The position numbers and the translations under genes are program-made. From NCBI GenBank assembly GCA_964057225.1, contig OZ059897.1:12896001-12960000 (forward strand): a stretch of 64,000 bases of DNA. The letters are read 5' to 3'. Under the pieces are notes generated by a model, which did not search any database, was not told the DNA's origin, and saw only the letters and a list, made by a program, of their open reading frames with translations. This document shows positions 24,966 through 37,262 of the stretch, in pieces. This DNA is from Auanema rhodensis (taxonomy: Eukaryota; Nematoda; Chromadorea; Rhabditida; Rhabditidae). The stretch's first letter is position 1. Each line of letters starts with the position of its first letter.

Positions 24966-25402
24966 TCATTGAATAATATTATATAAGACTCGTTGTCGAA
25001 GTTGTAATGCCGAAGGAACTGATGATGATGCTGATGATGATGATGATGATGAAGATGCAACTATAATATAAATATTTAAAATATTTTGGAATTATATGTT
25101 GGGATATATACAAATAGTTAATTTAATTAGCTTACGGTCATTTTCTGGTCTTTTATCTCGAGATTCTACTAGACTTCTCAGAATTCTAAACATCCGCCAG
25201 ATTGAGTAATCAGGTCGAATAGCCGCCATATGACTCCGCAAGCTGGAAATACTTCTATAGTTTTCGAAGTTCCACAAGAATAATTAATATAGAGTTCCAT
25301 ATATGCTAACCTGTTCACTCCATCCGGTGGTAGAACAGCATAAGTATCATCAGCTAAACATACTGATGCAAAAACTAGCAGCAAACATAAAATAATTCTC
25401 AT
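24966..25402 (-). CDS. Small secreted protein with Ser-rich tail, unknown
   Basis: Predicted 101-residue protein from three minus-strand exons: 25402-25311, 25254-25136, 25060-24966. A clear signal peptide (MRIILCLLLVFASVCLA) is followed by DDTYAVLPPDGVNRS, a basic amphipathic stretch (SIWRMFRILRSLV), a dibasic ESRDKRPEND, a poly-serine run encoded by a GAT/ATC repeat, and a short end. No cysteine remains after the signal peptide. The joins are in frame, but only the first exon is beyond doubt. Reading through the first intron instead gives a 74-residue alternative ending in GGCLEF. It could be a neuropeptide precursor (inference). No family recognised. Confidence 0.55.
25020..25052. repeat. 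GAT trinucleotide repeat
   Basis: About eleven GAT-type units with one interruption, read on the minus strand as the poly-serine run of the small secreted protein. Confidence 0.8.
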
Positions 25403-28400
25403 CTAAAATAATAGTAAAAAGAAAAAGAATTTTATAATTTTATTAAGAACAAAACAATTTTCTAATATTTTTTAAAATACAAAATCACGTCAATTGGTAT
25501 ATGTATGTATATATTTATATAAAAGTGAACTTTAAGCTTTAACCCATTTCAAGAAAAATTATGAAGAAACAAAAATAAAAAAAATATATTGGAACATTTG
25601 ATTATAATATGAAAGAAATAAGATATAAAATATGAATATACTACTAAATAATAATAATAATAATATATTAAATGAAATAATCAGTATTATTGTATTTTGT
25701 AGATAAATATACATATGTATATACATATATATACGTATTATATAGATAGATTTCTTAAAATAGTTAGATTAACTATAAAAATATGAATAAGAGAGATGAT
25801 CATTTAACGTGAACTGAATGATATTTGAGAATAAAGTAAATTATGTAATATATTTAGAGTTTATTGAACAAATGAATCAACGAAAGCAAGAAGAGAAAAG
25901 AAAAGAATATGTTGCAAAATTATTTTAACAAAAATTTCTCAAAAATTTTGGAATGAGTAAAAGGGCTGATTCATTTCCTGGATCATCGTCATAAGTAACA
26001 TGATCTCTTATTTGAGAATTCAGAATACATTATAATCTTATTAACAGAACAAATAACATGAAAATGAAATTTTGTTTATATCTATCTTTGCTTGTAAAAC
26101 AGATTCTGAAACATTTTTGATTTACCTATGACACTTCCAATGATATAACTAGGCGGAGATTGAAATTAGATCAAATTTATAAAATTTCTTGACTAGCCAG
26201 GTGTGTGAAAGAGATATTGATATAATTAGAAGTTGGATTAACATATATTGGAAGAAGCTAATTTTTAAATGAATTTTAAGTCAAATACTGGGATCAGTGT
26301 GAAGTATCTTCATAATGCTTTTGCCGTTTATTATGAGCAGTTTTTTTTTTTCGCATCAATATATATAAATAATCAAGAAATTTATTTAAATACATATTTT
26401 AATTAGCAAATTCGTAATTTAACATGATATATATTAAAAAAATAAAATATTTAGACATTTTATATGAATAAGCTAACAAGAAATTTCTATATTTTTCAAC
26501 TCAAATACGATAGAATCAGTAATATGTATGAGCTGTCCATTACTCTTTTGTCATGTTCTTAGTCTTAATGCTGATTAATTCTGTTGTGAAATCCTCAAAC
26601 ACTATTTACTTTAGTTGTTCAGCATATACTGAAGAAAAAACAACAGAAACGAGAATAAAATTGTAACAAAATTAGAAAATTTACTCAATTTGGCAATAAT
26701 CGCGGTTAAAAGGAAACAGTTTTTCTGGACACAGCTTTCAGTGCTTAATGTTTTAGATAATCTGCCATTCTGTTAAATAACATACAGCAGAATAAAAGAA
26801 AAATCTTTTTATGGTTTTGTTCATCATATCCGAAAGCGAATTAGTCAGGTTTTAGCAGCATGGAAAAATCTTTTTATTCTTTCCGATTTTAATAGGTATT
26901 AGTTGCTCTGGAAAGACAATTTTTATCGCAAATACCGTATACCAGAAAATTGAATATGAGAAAAAAAGGTGAAGCTTTGAAAACACTTACGTTTGTAAGT
27001 CTGAATGTGTAAAATAAAAAAAAATGGGTGTGATATGTGATTATGATTCTTACCTGTTTATGTTTACAAGTTATAACTTCAAAAAAATTATAGTACGACT
27101 CACTTTACTTTGAATTCGTTATGTACAATGTAAAATTAAAATAAAATGAAACAAGGAAATAAAGAGAAAAATACAAAAACTATAATTTTCTTGTATCAAT
27201 TACTAGGGAAAAACATGATCAAACGCTACTAACTTAGTTATATATAGTATATATATCAATATATCTAAATCTATATAGATATACAGATAGATTTTAGTCT
27301 ATTCTATACATATATGTGTATATGTATGTATATATAGTAGAAATATCATGTACTTGTTAGAATTTCCATGGCATAAACATTGATATCAAATGCTTAAATT
27401 ACTTTCTCACACTTAAGATGTAACAAATAAACTTAAACAAAATTAAAATCTTCTTTTGATCTTCATAATATCTTAATACAAAAGAAAAGAAAGCAGCCTT
27501 CCGTGTTATGAATAATGTGAAAATAACTCTTTCAGATTCATACATAGTAAGCACATGTCTAATTAGATATTTAATATTCATTCCGAATATTTTGGGTACA
27601 ATTTATGACGAAATGAAAAAAAAAATTAAATTAGTCGTTGAACTTTATTTGTCTGGCAATTTCATATGTACATAATGTATTTCATATTTTTCTATATTTC
27701 AGGTTAACAAGAATATATATATATTCATATATATATATATATATATATAAATATATATACATCCTCTATTAATGCTCAAAAGTATTCGTCAAAGGTCAGC
27801 CATAGACGGAAAAGATTTGAATCAGAAACTTTAACCAACAGTTGTTAAGCGGATTAGCTATAATGGATAGTATATTGCCACATGCCCTATAATCGTTAAC
27901 CACATCAAAAAGCCAATTTTATCCTTTTATCTTCTAATTCCGGCATTGATCTCTCACACTGCTACTTTTACTTCTTCTTTTTTTTCTTCTTCTTGTACGA
28001 GAATTGCATTCAATCACTGATAACCAACTGCTTCTTCTAGTCAAAATTGAAAAGATTAGAGGACAAGGTGAATCTTCAAACAGCCATGTCGAAAGCTCTG
28101 ATGATGAGATGGGTCTAACCACATCTAGCAAGAGATCAGTTGGGTTGGTCCCAGTCAACTACAAAGCATGTCTCGTCCTCTCTAGGGTCAAGACAGGTGT
28201 TGTTCAGACATAGAAAAAGCTGACTGAAAATTAGAAAAAGCTTAAAAATGGGGAGACAGTAGTTTATGAAGAGAGAGAGATATGGATATTGAAAAAATGT
28301 TAAGACTGAAGAAATATAAGAGAGCATGACCTGAAAGTGATGGAAAACTGAGTTAAGATATGATGAAAGAATGGGGAAAAGAAAGCTTAAAGATAGAGGT

Positions 28401-29225
28401 CAGAGTCGCAGCAGACGGAAGCTTAGCACCCAAGATGCATCTTGTCCAGTGTCAGTAGTAGAACTAGCTTGTGCACTATGACTGGCCTACGCACTAGAAG
28501 ACTAACTTTTTCATTAAAACTTATATAGGCCATTTACCCGTCGAAAAAAAAGGAAAAGTTGCGAAAGTTTTAATAAAATTTTCTTTTTTTCCTTGTTTAT
28601 TTGCTATTTTCAAATAAGTTGTACTATATCCGTATGATCTAATCAAATCAGTTTCGTATAGTATTTAGTTCATGATAACCTAATCTCTTTTCGAAATTGA
28701 AAAAGTTATCAAATTAATTTTTCCGAAACTTTATGTGTAGCTTGAGTCAAAAATATCATTTGAGTCATATAATACTTATAATTCTAATTAATTTAATTAT
28801 AAAATTATATTTTCTTATAGCTTATATATTGAAATGTTCAATTCATTATTTCATAGATCATATCCAGACAAATACAAAAAAAAACAAAATGAAATCAACT
28901 ATTTTTCTGATCATTTGATCGAATCATATTATGTTTTGAGAAAAAATAAGGTTATTCAGCTTGATCTTTAATTTTCTTTTTATTTTAAATCAACTTTGTT
29001 TGGCAACATAGTTTATATTATATGAAATCAACAACAATAGCATTAAACCCAATGAACAATTGAATGTTCTTCTATATAATCCTCATACTAACCATAAGAA
29101 AGATTAGTTTTATAATAATAGAACTCTTTGTTATTTTTTTTATTTATATAATATTAGTTTTGCAACATTTGAATCATCTTATGAAGAAATATTTATAAAT
29201 TCTATATGATCTTTAGGATTTGATA
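25403..29225. other. Gene-free stretch, AT-rich with one GC-richer segment
   Basis: No gene supported. TA repeats occur around 27714-27749. The segment 27930-28500 is visibly less AT-rich than its surroundings and open on both strands for 60-75 codons, but shows no family motif or splice-linked partner. It may be an old remnant or a regulatory island. Confidence 0.4.
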
Positions 29226-31536
29226 ATGCTGCTCCAATCTCTATGGTGTTTTCTCTTCTTGGGTTTTTTCACTGCTACTTCTGTAAGTTCAAATTTCATT
29301 TTACTTCGGTTGTTGTCCTTTTCTTTTTGATTTGATATTGATATGATATAATACCAATAATACTAATGGAAGAACTTGATGCAGTGGACCGGATCAATTT
29401 TTGTTTTATTTGCTGAAATAACTGAAAGTGATTCAAATATCTCTGTACATTTACTAATTATATTCGCTAAACCATGCAATCAAACTGGAGTGTTGAGTAT
29501 TCCAGAGCACACAATATCCGGGTCAATATCCTACACAACCTCAAGATCGTTATCATGACTTGTATCGTCAACGAAGCAGTTCCAGCCAACAACATTCAAC
29601 TTCACCTATAAAAGCTTACCAGACAGCTTATCCACAACCAACATCATCATATGCAAGTTCACATCATCCAACTCATCCACCTGCACATCCACAATCAAAC
29701 CAACATCACTTATATCAGCATCAGCACCATCATCACCTAAAACAGCAACAGCAACAACAGCAACAACAGCAGCAACAGCAACAAAAGCAACATCAACACC
29801 ATTATCAGAAACCGAAATCGCAATCAACTCAAAACTTGTCAGCTAAAGCTAACACCCAGCAAAGTCAACAGCATACTCTCAAACACCAGCAGCAATCCAA
29901 TTACGTGCGAAATCAGCCTGCAACCTCTCATTCTGGCTCCAATTCAGCAACAAGCACCCAACAATATCATCATCTTAATTCACATACTCATCAACAATCA
30001 CCGTCACACCAGCAGCATCAGACGGTTGTTCCCCTTAATCAATATCATCTTCAGCAGCAGCAAACGTCGGTTCATCATCAGCCACACCAATACCAGCAGC
30101 AGCAATTATGCGATATTCCACCTGATCTTTGGTTTGTTATATTAATTCTGTTTAATTAAAAAGGATAAAATAATCTGAAGTAAAACCTAGTTCTGCAGGT
30201 GTGACAGTCAACAAGCTGCCCAACAATGTGGTGTACAAAAGCAATGTGAGCAATTCAAAAACAGACGTCAACCATTAAAAATATCGCTCATATATGAAGC
30301 TATGTGTCCTTATTGTCAGAAGTATGTTTTAACATTATTTTATATGATCTTAAGTTTTAGTTAAAAATAAGCCTAATGTTCTTATTATATTTCACGTGCA
30401 TGTTTATGTGGTCATTCTCGAACCTTATAATATACTTATTTCAAGAAAAGAAATACTCCCTACCTGACTGAAAAGACAATGTGTATCAGTTTACATCACT
30501 GTTTTTCTTTTTCGATCCCTGATTCCTTCCATCGTAAGAAATATGATAATTTTATTTTTTTGAAAAAATAAGCTGGAAATCAATATATGCATGTGCAGAT
30601 GATTTCAATCTTTTTCCACCAACGAATCATTTGGTCAGCTGTTACGAGGATTAGGTCTACGAAAAACGTGTGCACGTCCTCTGAGTATTGAACTAAAAGG
30701 CTTATTACACTCATCGTCCATCATTTTCATTTTGAATTGTATCCCCTGATTTTATCAATTCATCATTTTCATTATTCTTAATTTGACAAGTTGCAAGAAA
30801 AAAAAGTTATATATTTACATAAAGATTTATGACAACGACACTTTCAGATTCATAGCAAATCAGCTCGGAACTGTTTATAATCAATTCAGAGGTCAATTTG
30901 AATTAGAACTCATTCCTTGGGGCAATTCTAGGATTTTGAGAGTTTGTACTAGTCAATTAACACAGAAACATTGTTTTCAACTTTAGGATGGATCATTTTC
31001 GTGTAATCATGGACGTAAAGAATGTGACGCCAATCGTCTTCAGTCATGTGTTCTAGATATTCTCAAAGTTTCTGATTACAATGAGTATTTTCTAATTTTC
31101 AAAAATTCAGGTAAAAGGAGCATTACCATTTATTGTCTGTTTCGAAAGACTTATAACACATAGCTCTGTTGAATCTGGACTTCAGCAGTGCTCAGCCTTT
31201 ATTCGAGCACAATATAGGCAAATTAGGTTTTACAAAATTATATTTAAAACATTTAATAAACACATAATCTCTAGACAATGTTATGATGGCGAACACGGTA
31301 TCCGGTTACAACGAATTGCTGCTCAGAAAACTTTAAATACCAGGCCTCATTCTATTGTAGAGGTAACGTATAATAATACCTTTCAATTATTTAAAATAAA
31401 ATAACTTTATAATATTTAGGTACCATATCTTCTTATTAATGATTATACACCAACAGTTGATAATAATAATTTGAATGTTATGCTTTTGCCCCAACTATTG
31501 AACAAATGGACAAAAGCTCACCATAAAAAACATTAA
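29226..31536 (+). CDS. GILT-like thiol reductase with Gln/His-rich N-terminal region
   Basis: Predicted 433-residue secreted or lysosomal thiol reductase of the GILT family. Exons: 29226-29282, 29506-30131, 30199-30321, 30848-30941, 30987-31067, 31111-31226, 31275-31362, 31420-31536. Order: signal peptide (MLLQSLWCFLFLGFF), about 205 residues rich in Gln, His, Ser and Pro with a pure Gln run, then a GILT domain from about residue 230. The active site C264-P-Y-C267 is intact and the GILT signature C306-NHG-RKEC313-DAN-RLQSC is present (N replaces the usual Q). Known GILT enzymes reduce disulfides at acidic pH. The low-complexity extension is unusual in length; from memory, some C. elegans GILT-like genes are classed as Q/N-rich (pqn), which I could not check. 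A probable AATAAA lies near 31590. Confidence 0.92.
29741..29790 (+). repeat. CAA/CAG repeat encoding polyglutamine
   Basis: Run of CAA and CAG codons inside exon 2 of the GILT-like gene, giving about 15 consecutive Gln residues, flanked by His-rich stretches. Confidence 0.9.
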
Positions 31537-31931
31537 ACTATAATATTCTATTGTAAATTGTATTGTTTCTTTTTTTGTCTCATTATTATCAATAAAAAAA
31601 ATTATAATTAAATTCTTTAATTAGTGCAATAAGAAAAATATTAATGAAGACTTTTGTAATTTTATTAAAAATTATATAATTTATTTGATCCCTTCCTCTC
31701 TCAACCTTTCTTTTATTTCAGATGTATTCAAAATGTCTTGCAAAACTTATTATAACTATAAATCTGGATTGGTTATTTTAAATTGTAGCTTTATCTAATA
31801 AGTTGTGGGTGAAATCATAAAATACAAATGTTTCGATTTATTCAAATATAAATATAAATTCACAAGAACAAAACAATTTGAATTATTTTTATAATTCTGA
31901 AAACTAGTTGTGTCCAACCAAACTCATTTAA

Positions 31932-32844
31932 TTATAACATTTTGCGAAGCTTCTTTTCCTGTTTCGTTGCTACCTTTAACACATCCACGAAACGCTCAGC
32001 TCGATATGGTGGTTCGTAAAATTTTTTGCGACTTAAATCAAGAATATCTCATAATAATAATATCAAATTAACATTACCTATGTCTAAATATGGCAAGAAG
32101 GATGAAAAATGCTTCGATGCTTACGATAATCCAGAATGAAGCAAGCAAGTACATTCTTGAAGGAATTTCTAAATTAAAATTTTTTTTAATTGAAATATTT
32201 GAAATAAAAACACAAACTTCTTTCACAAAACATTCCATTATACCCATATTCACAAATGCATTGTTCCTTAAAAAGTAAACTGAGAAAACATTTCATTAGA
32301 TTTTCAAACTCTAGCTATAGGAGAATCCTGATTAATAATTTCACATTTTCCATGACCTGAACACTTGTTATTCTTACATAATTGAACTAAATATTAGCCA
32401 TAGTTGTTATTCATTCATTACTATAACAATATCTTACATAGGTAGCCAGGAACAGATTTTTTGCATATTTTCACATTGGGAGTGAATGCACCAGCTATTG
32501 CATAGTTATGTGTTCGATTGACGAAATATCTGTATATTAAATTAAAGAAACTAAGGTTTATTGAAAACTAACCCATAACTAATTTGTTCTGAAAAACTTG
32601 TGAGAAATTTACCAGTGTTACATTTTGCATATATTAGTAATACACTACTACGAACTGCTTGAAACTTTCCAATCAAATCCCCATTATTTGTTTGTTTCGG
32701 TTTAGCTGTTGTTTCCGCTTTATACCTATTAAAGTCATCAACAGAACGACGCTATATAAAAAATAAAAATTAAATAGATGATTAAATATACTATACCGAT
32801 AGGGAAAAATCACAAAAAAGTAGTAACAAGAAACACAACCGCAT
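31932..32844 (-). CDS. Type I membrane protein with one juxtamembrane EGF domain
   Basis: Predicted 211 residues from seven minus-strand exons: 32844-32797, 32751-32573, 32529-32438, 32386-32310, 32266-32218, 32168-32078, 32031-31932. Order: signal peptide (MRLCFLLLLFCDFSLS), an ectodomain of about 90 residues with two extra cysteines and an N-x-T site (NRTH), one EGF-like domain with C110, C115, C121, C135, C137 and C146 (KCSGHGKC and CICEYGYNGMFC), three or four linker residues, a transmembrane helix about 155-176 (YLLASFWIIVSIEAFFILL), and a basic 33-residue tail. The layout of a single EGF directly before the membrane is that of EGFR-ligand precursors, but the C1-C2 spacing (4) differs from typical ligands (7). 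Ligand function is inference. The joins are in frame throughout. Confidence 0.78.
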
Positions 32845-33068
32845 TAAATTGGTGTAATTAGTAAACAGAGTACTAAAAGCGTAATTTGCATAAATCCTAG
32901 ATAGAGAATGAATTTTTTCGCTTTTCTACGAAGACAATTAGAAAATGCTTGTTTGCTACATACACATATACAAAAGTATTTATCACGATTTTATGATATT
33001 TATAAACAATTTAGTTAAAATATGGACAATTAGGAATAAGTCAATAAAAAATACAGTAATCGAAAGTT

Positions 33069-34272
33069 TTAAAAAAAATTTATTGTTGAAACTAATGCGA
33101 TGAATACTGTAACTATTTTCATAAAAGCTGACTGTAGATCGTTTGAAGAGTTACACATGTCGGCTGAAAAAGAAAGATCGTAAAGTTTCGTAAGTATATT
33201 ACAATTGATAAAACTATTAGTCAAGTCTATGTTTAACATAAAAATGAAATAAATCTTACATGTACAATAGCAAATAGATGCTTTTAGCGTTTGTTTGACA
33301 TCCCGTTTTGATCTTGTTACAGTTGCATTACCACCACTGCGGAATGCCACAACATCGAAATTCACATTAAAGCAGTAATCGACAAAAATTGGCGATATTG
33401 GAGACACATCTCTTTCTATATAATAACGGCCTAAAAATTGTTTGTAATTCATAATAGTTTAGCGAGATTAGTATACCCCCTAGGTACCCATCAATTTTTT
33501 TACAAATCTGTGAATTTCCGATGGTCTGTTTACTTTCCTCTTTATAGTTGTAACATGATTGTGCTCCATCGTAAGATGAACAAACGATGCATTTATTAGT
33601 AATTTTTGTATTACTATTGGCTGAAAATAGAGAAGGTAGAGAAAATCAACTATAGCCGTAATACCAGGACAATCCTTTGAAAGTAACGCAGTGTTATCTC
33701 TCAAAGCATTATTGCAAGGAATTGTTTCTCCAGTTTCTTCAACGGTTTCATTGCTTGTACAAGTTCGAACACCTAACTAAATAAAATTGATAAAAGTATT
33801 GAAACTTTATACTTACAGTTAATGCTTTAGTTTCTTGACCAATTGTTTGTGTATTCTTGAAAGTATTACAATGTGCATCTGGATCCTTGATATCGTTGGA
33901 ATCAACCATTTTTTCATAGCATCCACGCGCCGCTTCCACCGCACCATCTTAAACGATAAGTTATTCCTCTTTATCAATTAAATATAACAACTTTACCAAT
34001 AACGAATGTCATCTCTAAGCAGATGCCAGCACATTCAGTGGTGTTTAGAGGACTATTGTAACAACTAAATAAGAAAGATTACTCTCAAACCGTTGCAAAA
34101 CGTACTTAGAACTGAATATCATATCTTTTGGTGGTGTATTACTAGGAAAACCAGTTAAATACCAATTATTTTCTAAATTGGGTGTAGCGCATTGGTAGCA
34201 AGGCTTTGCTGAAGACGAAGCAGACAAGATGTAGAGAGCAGTCACACAATATAATATTTTCATTTTATTCAA
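33069..34272 (-). CDS. Ly6/three-finger-like secreted or GPI-anchored protein
   Basis: Predicted 295 residues from seven minus-strand exons: 34272-34106, 34064-33997, 33947-33817, 33776-33665, 33620-33477, 33430-33260, 33163-33069. Signal peptide (MNKMKILYCVTALYILSASSSA), then two cysteine-rich parts, one opening KPCYQCATP and one opening KCIVCSSYDGAQSC. The second ends with CYC(T/S)DMCNSSND, the closing CN pattern of Ly6/uPAR-type folds. The C-terminal hydrophobic stretch (IVTVFIALVSTINFF) looks like a GPI-attachment signal. A basic RSKRD site before the last part could be cleaved by a proprotein convertase. It lies about 220 bases upstream of the EGF-domain gene on the same strand. Function unknown. 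Confidence 0.8.
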
Positions 34273-34502
34273 AATTATTCAGCTAGAATAATAGAAAGAA
34301 AAAATAATATACTTTCGAAATCTTCTCTTATATAGTGATGAACTTTGATAGACCATAGTAAAGTTTTAATGCTCCTAGCAAGAACAAACAAATGGTAGGA
34401 TGTTATTTAACTCATAAAATGGAGAATAGTCTTCGTCATATCTAAATTATGACGAAACAATATTTGACTCAATTGAATGTTTGTATATCATGAAATACTG
34501 AA

Positions 34503-34597
34503 AATGCTTGAATCTGATAGGAATGCAATCGCATAAAAGGATTTGTTAACTTCTCCAATAGTTGAAGGAATAGTACATGGGATAGTTACAAGTTTTC
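34503..34597 (-). pseudogene. Decayed partial copy of the last glyoxalase II exon
   Basis: About 95 bases nearly identical to 35033-35124 inside the last exon of the neighbouring glyoxalase II gene, in the same orientation and about 370 bases beyond its stop codon. The copy lacks five bases of the TTAACTTTTCTTCTCC segment, which shifts the frame, and similarity fades after CATGGG. It has no partner exons, so it is a non-functional tandem remnant. Confidence 0.8.
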
Positions 34598-34964
34598 AAT
34601 AATTTTCAATAGGTCCTTATTCATTATTATTAATTGTATTAACTTTTGAATTGTATTAACTAAACCTCTAAGTAAATGATTAACAAGATGACTGCCTTAT
34701 TTGATATATTCATCATTCACCAATATAATAAACTATTAAAATGTTTTATATTTGAAAAGAATTTTAAACGCCTCCGCGTCTAGTGTCTGTTACAAACGTG
34801 AACTTGATGTTTATTAAATAGGGAACCAAAAATACTTACGATACATATAACACATTTATTTAAAAATATGAACACTTTAAAAAAATTGGCCAGGAAATAT
34901 CAACTTTTTTCATTCAATAACACGTTCGAAAAAAATATTTTAAGTATTTCACAATATAGAAAAG

Positions 34965-35995
34965 TTATTTGAAATTGTTCTTAGCTTCTCTAAGGTATTG
35001 CATAACATGAACAGCATCTTGAAATCCAGATAATGCTTGAATCTGAGAGGAATGCAATCGCATAAAAGGATTTATTAACTTTTCTTCTCCAATAGTTGAA
35101 GGAATAGTACATGGGTTAGAGTTACACCAATTTAACTTTGATGCTACATCCTAGAAAAAAAAGTAAGCTCAATCAAAACTTTAACTAACCTTATTAGTAC
35201 TTTCAACGTGAAGGGCGAACTTCAGATTACTAACAGTATATTCATGACCAGGATACACTTCCGTAACATCAGGTAAAGATGCCAGTTTGACATTTAAATT
35301 TTCATTCATTTCCGTTGCATTGCCTGAATATAATTTATATAAATTATAATTATTATTTGAATGCCTTCAAAGAATCTTCCACAGCCTGCGATAAATAACG
35401 TATCGCCAGTTAAAACAACAGGAACTTCATTGCCTTCACAATTGATGAAATAGCAAATGTGTCCTCGTGTATGACATGGAGTTGACAAGCATTTAATCTT
35501 AAACTTTCGGATAAATGCGTATTCCTCACGAGCATATAAACCTTTAGTTCATCAGCAATAGTAAATTCCTCTTCATGTTTAACATGATGATTCAATTCGT
35601 CAATTCGATCGTCACCTCCTAAAAGTAAAACGTATTAAACGTAACGTAACTAATTATTCGAGTTACCAAATATGGGTACATTTAGTTTGTCGGGCCACAG
35701 CTTTCTAAATTGTTTCATCCCACCAGCATGATCCCAATGATGATGGGTTACTAAGCTTCCCACAATACTTAACTGAAATAATGATGTATCGTGTGCTCAT
35801 AGTGCAAGTTCCGTATGAATAGAAGCAAACTGAACGGACATTCAAATCTTCAGCTGCTTTTTGAATTTTTTCAGGTTCTACAGGATCAACAGCCAAAGCT
35901 TTATCACATCCAGTCCTCCATATAAGGTACATATAATTATCCGAGAGAGCGGATACAGGTTTAACACTTAGCAACTTCTTCAAAGCATTAGCCAT
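34965..35995 (-). CDS. Glyoxalase II (hydroxyacylglutathione hydrolase)
   Basis: Hydrolyses S-lactoylglutathione to D-lactate and glutathione, the second step of methylglyoxal detoxification. Six minus-strand exons: 35995-35840, 35772-35667, 35618-35542, 35497-35365, 35323-35190, 35150-34965; 263 residues, the usual cytosolic size. The metallo-beta-lactamase fold ligands are all present: H62, H64, D66 and H67 in [11 protein letters not shown]122 in PCHTRGH, D145 in [18 protein letters not shown]184 in VYPGHEY. The C-terminal glutathione-binding part ends NPFMRL...F. No mitochondrial leader is seen. The fourth intron (35324-35364) uses a GC donor: GGCATTC instead of GT. A broken copy of the last exon lies just downstream. 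Confidence 0.95.
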
Positions 35996-36416
35996 TTTCC
36001 CTAGAAAATGTTATATTGGTTCAAATTAAAAGACGCTGAACCGTAGTAATCAATATTATCAATTGCATATTCATTTAAATTAAGTATATTAATTTTCAAA
36101 AAATAGTGAATCTAATAAAATTATTATTGAATTAATTTTCCCTATAAATCATTTCAGTTTTTTGTTATATACAACTTTAATCATTTTTAAAGAATAATTT
36201 AAACGAGACTTCATCAATAAATGGATGATGATGTGTGCTCCAATGCCAATGTAAAGTACTGTATATAAGAATCTCACGTAAAATTTCCGAAACTTTTCGA
36301 AGCCTACGTGTATTCCAAATTATATGTATAAATTGAATATATTTTTTAATGTTATTATTTTACGTTGAATGTTTTCAGTTAGCACCTCACTTGGCCCCCC
36401 GGCTGGATAGCCTACA

Positions 36417-37219
36417 ATGACTAGTTCAAATTGTTGTTTTTATGGTTCGGATCCAGTAGAAATAGTAAGGATATACTATTTTAATGTAAAAAAATTTTTT
36501 TTTAGGACGATTTGTCTCCTGGTGGACCTCTATGGTACGAATCTCCAGAAACTCCATTCGATGATTTGAAAAGTGTTCAGTATGGTGAGATAAAGAAGGA
36601 GCCCGAAGCTTTCAATGTTGATCCATGGCATGATACCTCATCATCTTCTGGCGATTATAATAATGCATTGGTTCCTACTCCCACACCGTCTCACTCAAGA
36701 TCTCAACGGATGATGCCCTATGCTCGTTCTTCAAGCAGCTCTTCGCCTAGCATGAAGTCAGGTCCCGCTTCCTCTCGAGGTCGACCATCTAAAGCTACTA
36801 GCAATTCCAAAATGGCTACGTATGCTAGAAATTACCGAGAAGTCAAGAAATCCCAAATGGCTCAATGCACTCAACAGAACGAAGAATTAAAAGCTGAAAA
36901 TTTCCGTTTAAGGATGGATAACCATGAGCTTCAAGCTTCTTTAACCCGTTTGGAACAGGAACTTGGACATATTCGTGAAGCTTTTGGTCGTACTTCCACT
37001 ATTGTGTCAGCTATATCTTGTTTAAAATCTGCTCCAGATGCTAAACCATCACCTCAGTCAGAACTTTTTAACGGATTCTGTCTTCATCTTATGGATGGTA
37101 AATTTTCTTTTGAAGTATGCCAACAATGCAGTAACAGCGCTCGTTCTAAACTAAACCCAGAAACAACTACTGCTCCTACTTTCAATAGTGATTTTGATAG
37201 TATTTCTAAATTTGTTTGA
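36417..37219 (+). CDS. bZIP transcription factor, possibly CREBZF-like
   Basis: Predicted nuclear factor of 253 residues from two exons, 36417-36464 and 36506-37219. The N-terminal part is acidic and Ser/Pro-rich. A basic region at about residues 107-136 opens with RGRPSK (AT-hook-like) and includes YARNYREVKKSQ, matching the bZIP N-x7-R/Q spacing. A leucine zipper follows at about 138-172 (EELKAENFRLRMDNHELQ). A C-terminal GFCLHLMDGKFSFEVCQQC segment resembles, from memory, the cysteine-containing end of CREBZF/Zhangfei; that assignment is tentative. Start: the first ATG after TTTTCAG and a short leader. A second bZIP-like gene starts about 540 bases downstream on the same strand, and the 3' UTR carries a strong stem-loop. 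Confidence 0.85.
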
Positions 37220-37262
37220 TAGCTGGTATTGCTGTTACTCACGTTTTATAGTTGTTTTTTTT

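Noticed and set aside
27934-28327. Coding potential on both strands in a less AT-rich segment
   Set aside because: No domain, start context or splice partners; the frames overlap on opposite strands with similar length, as expected by chance.
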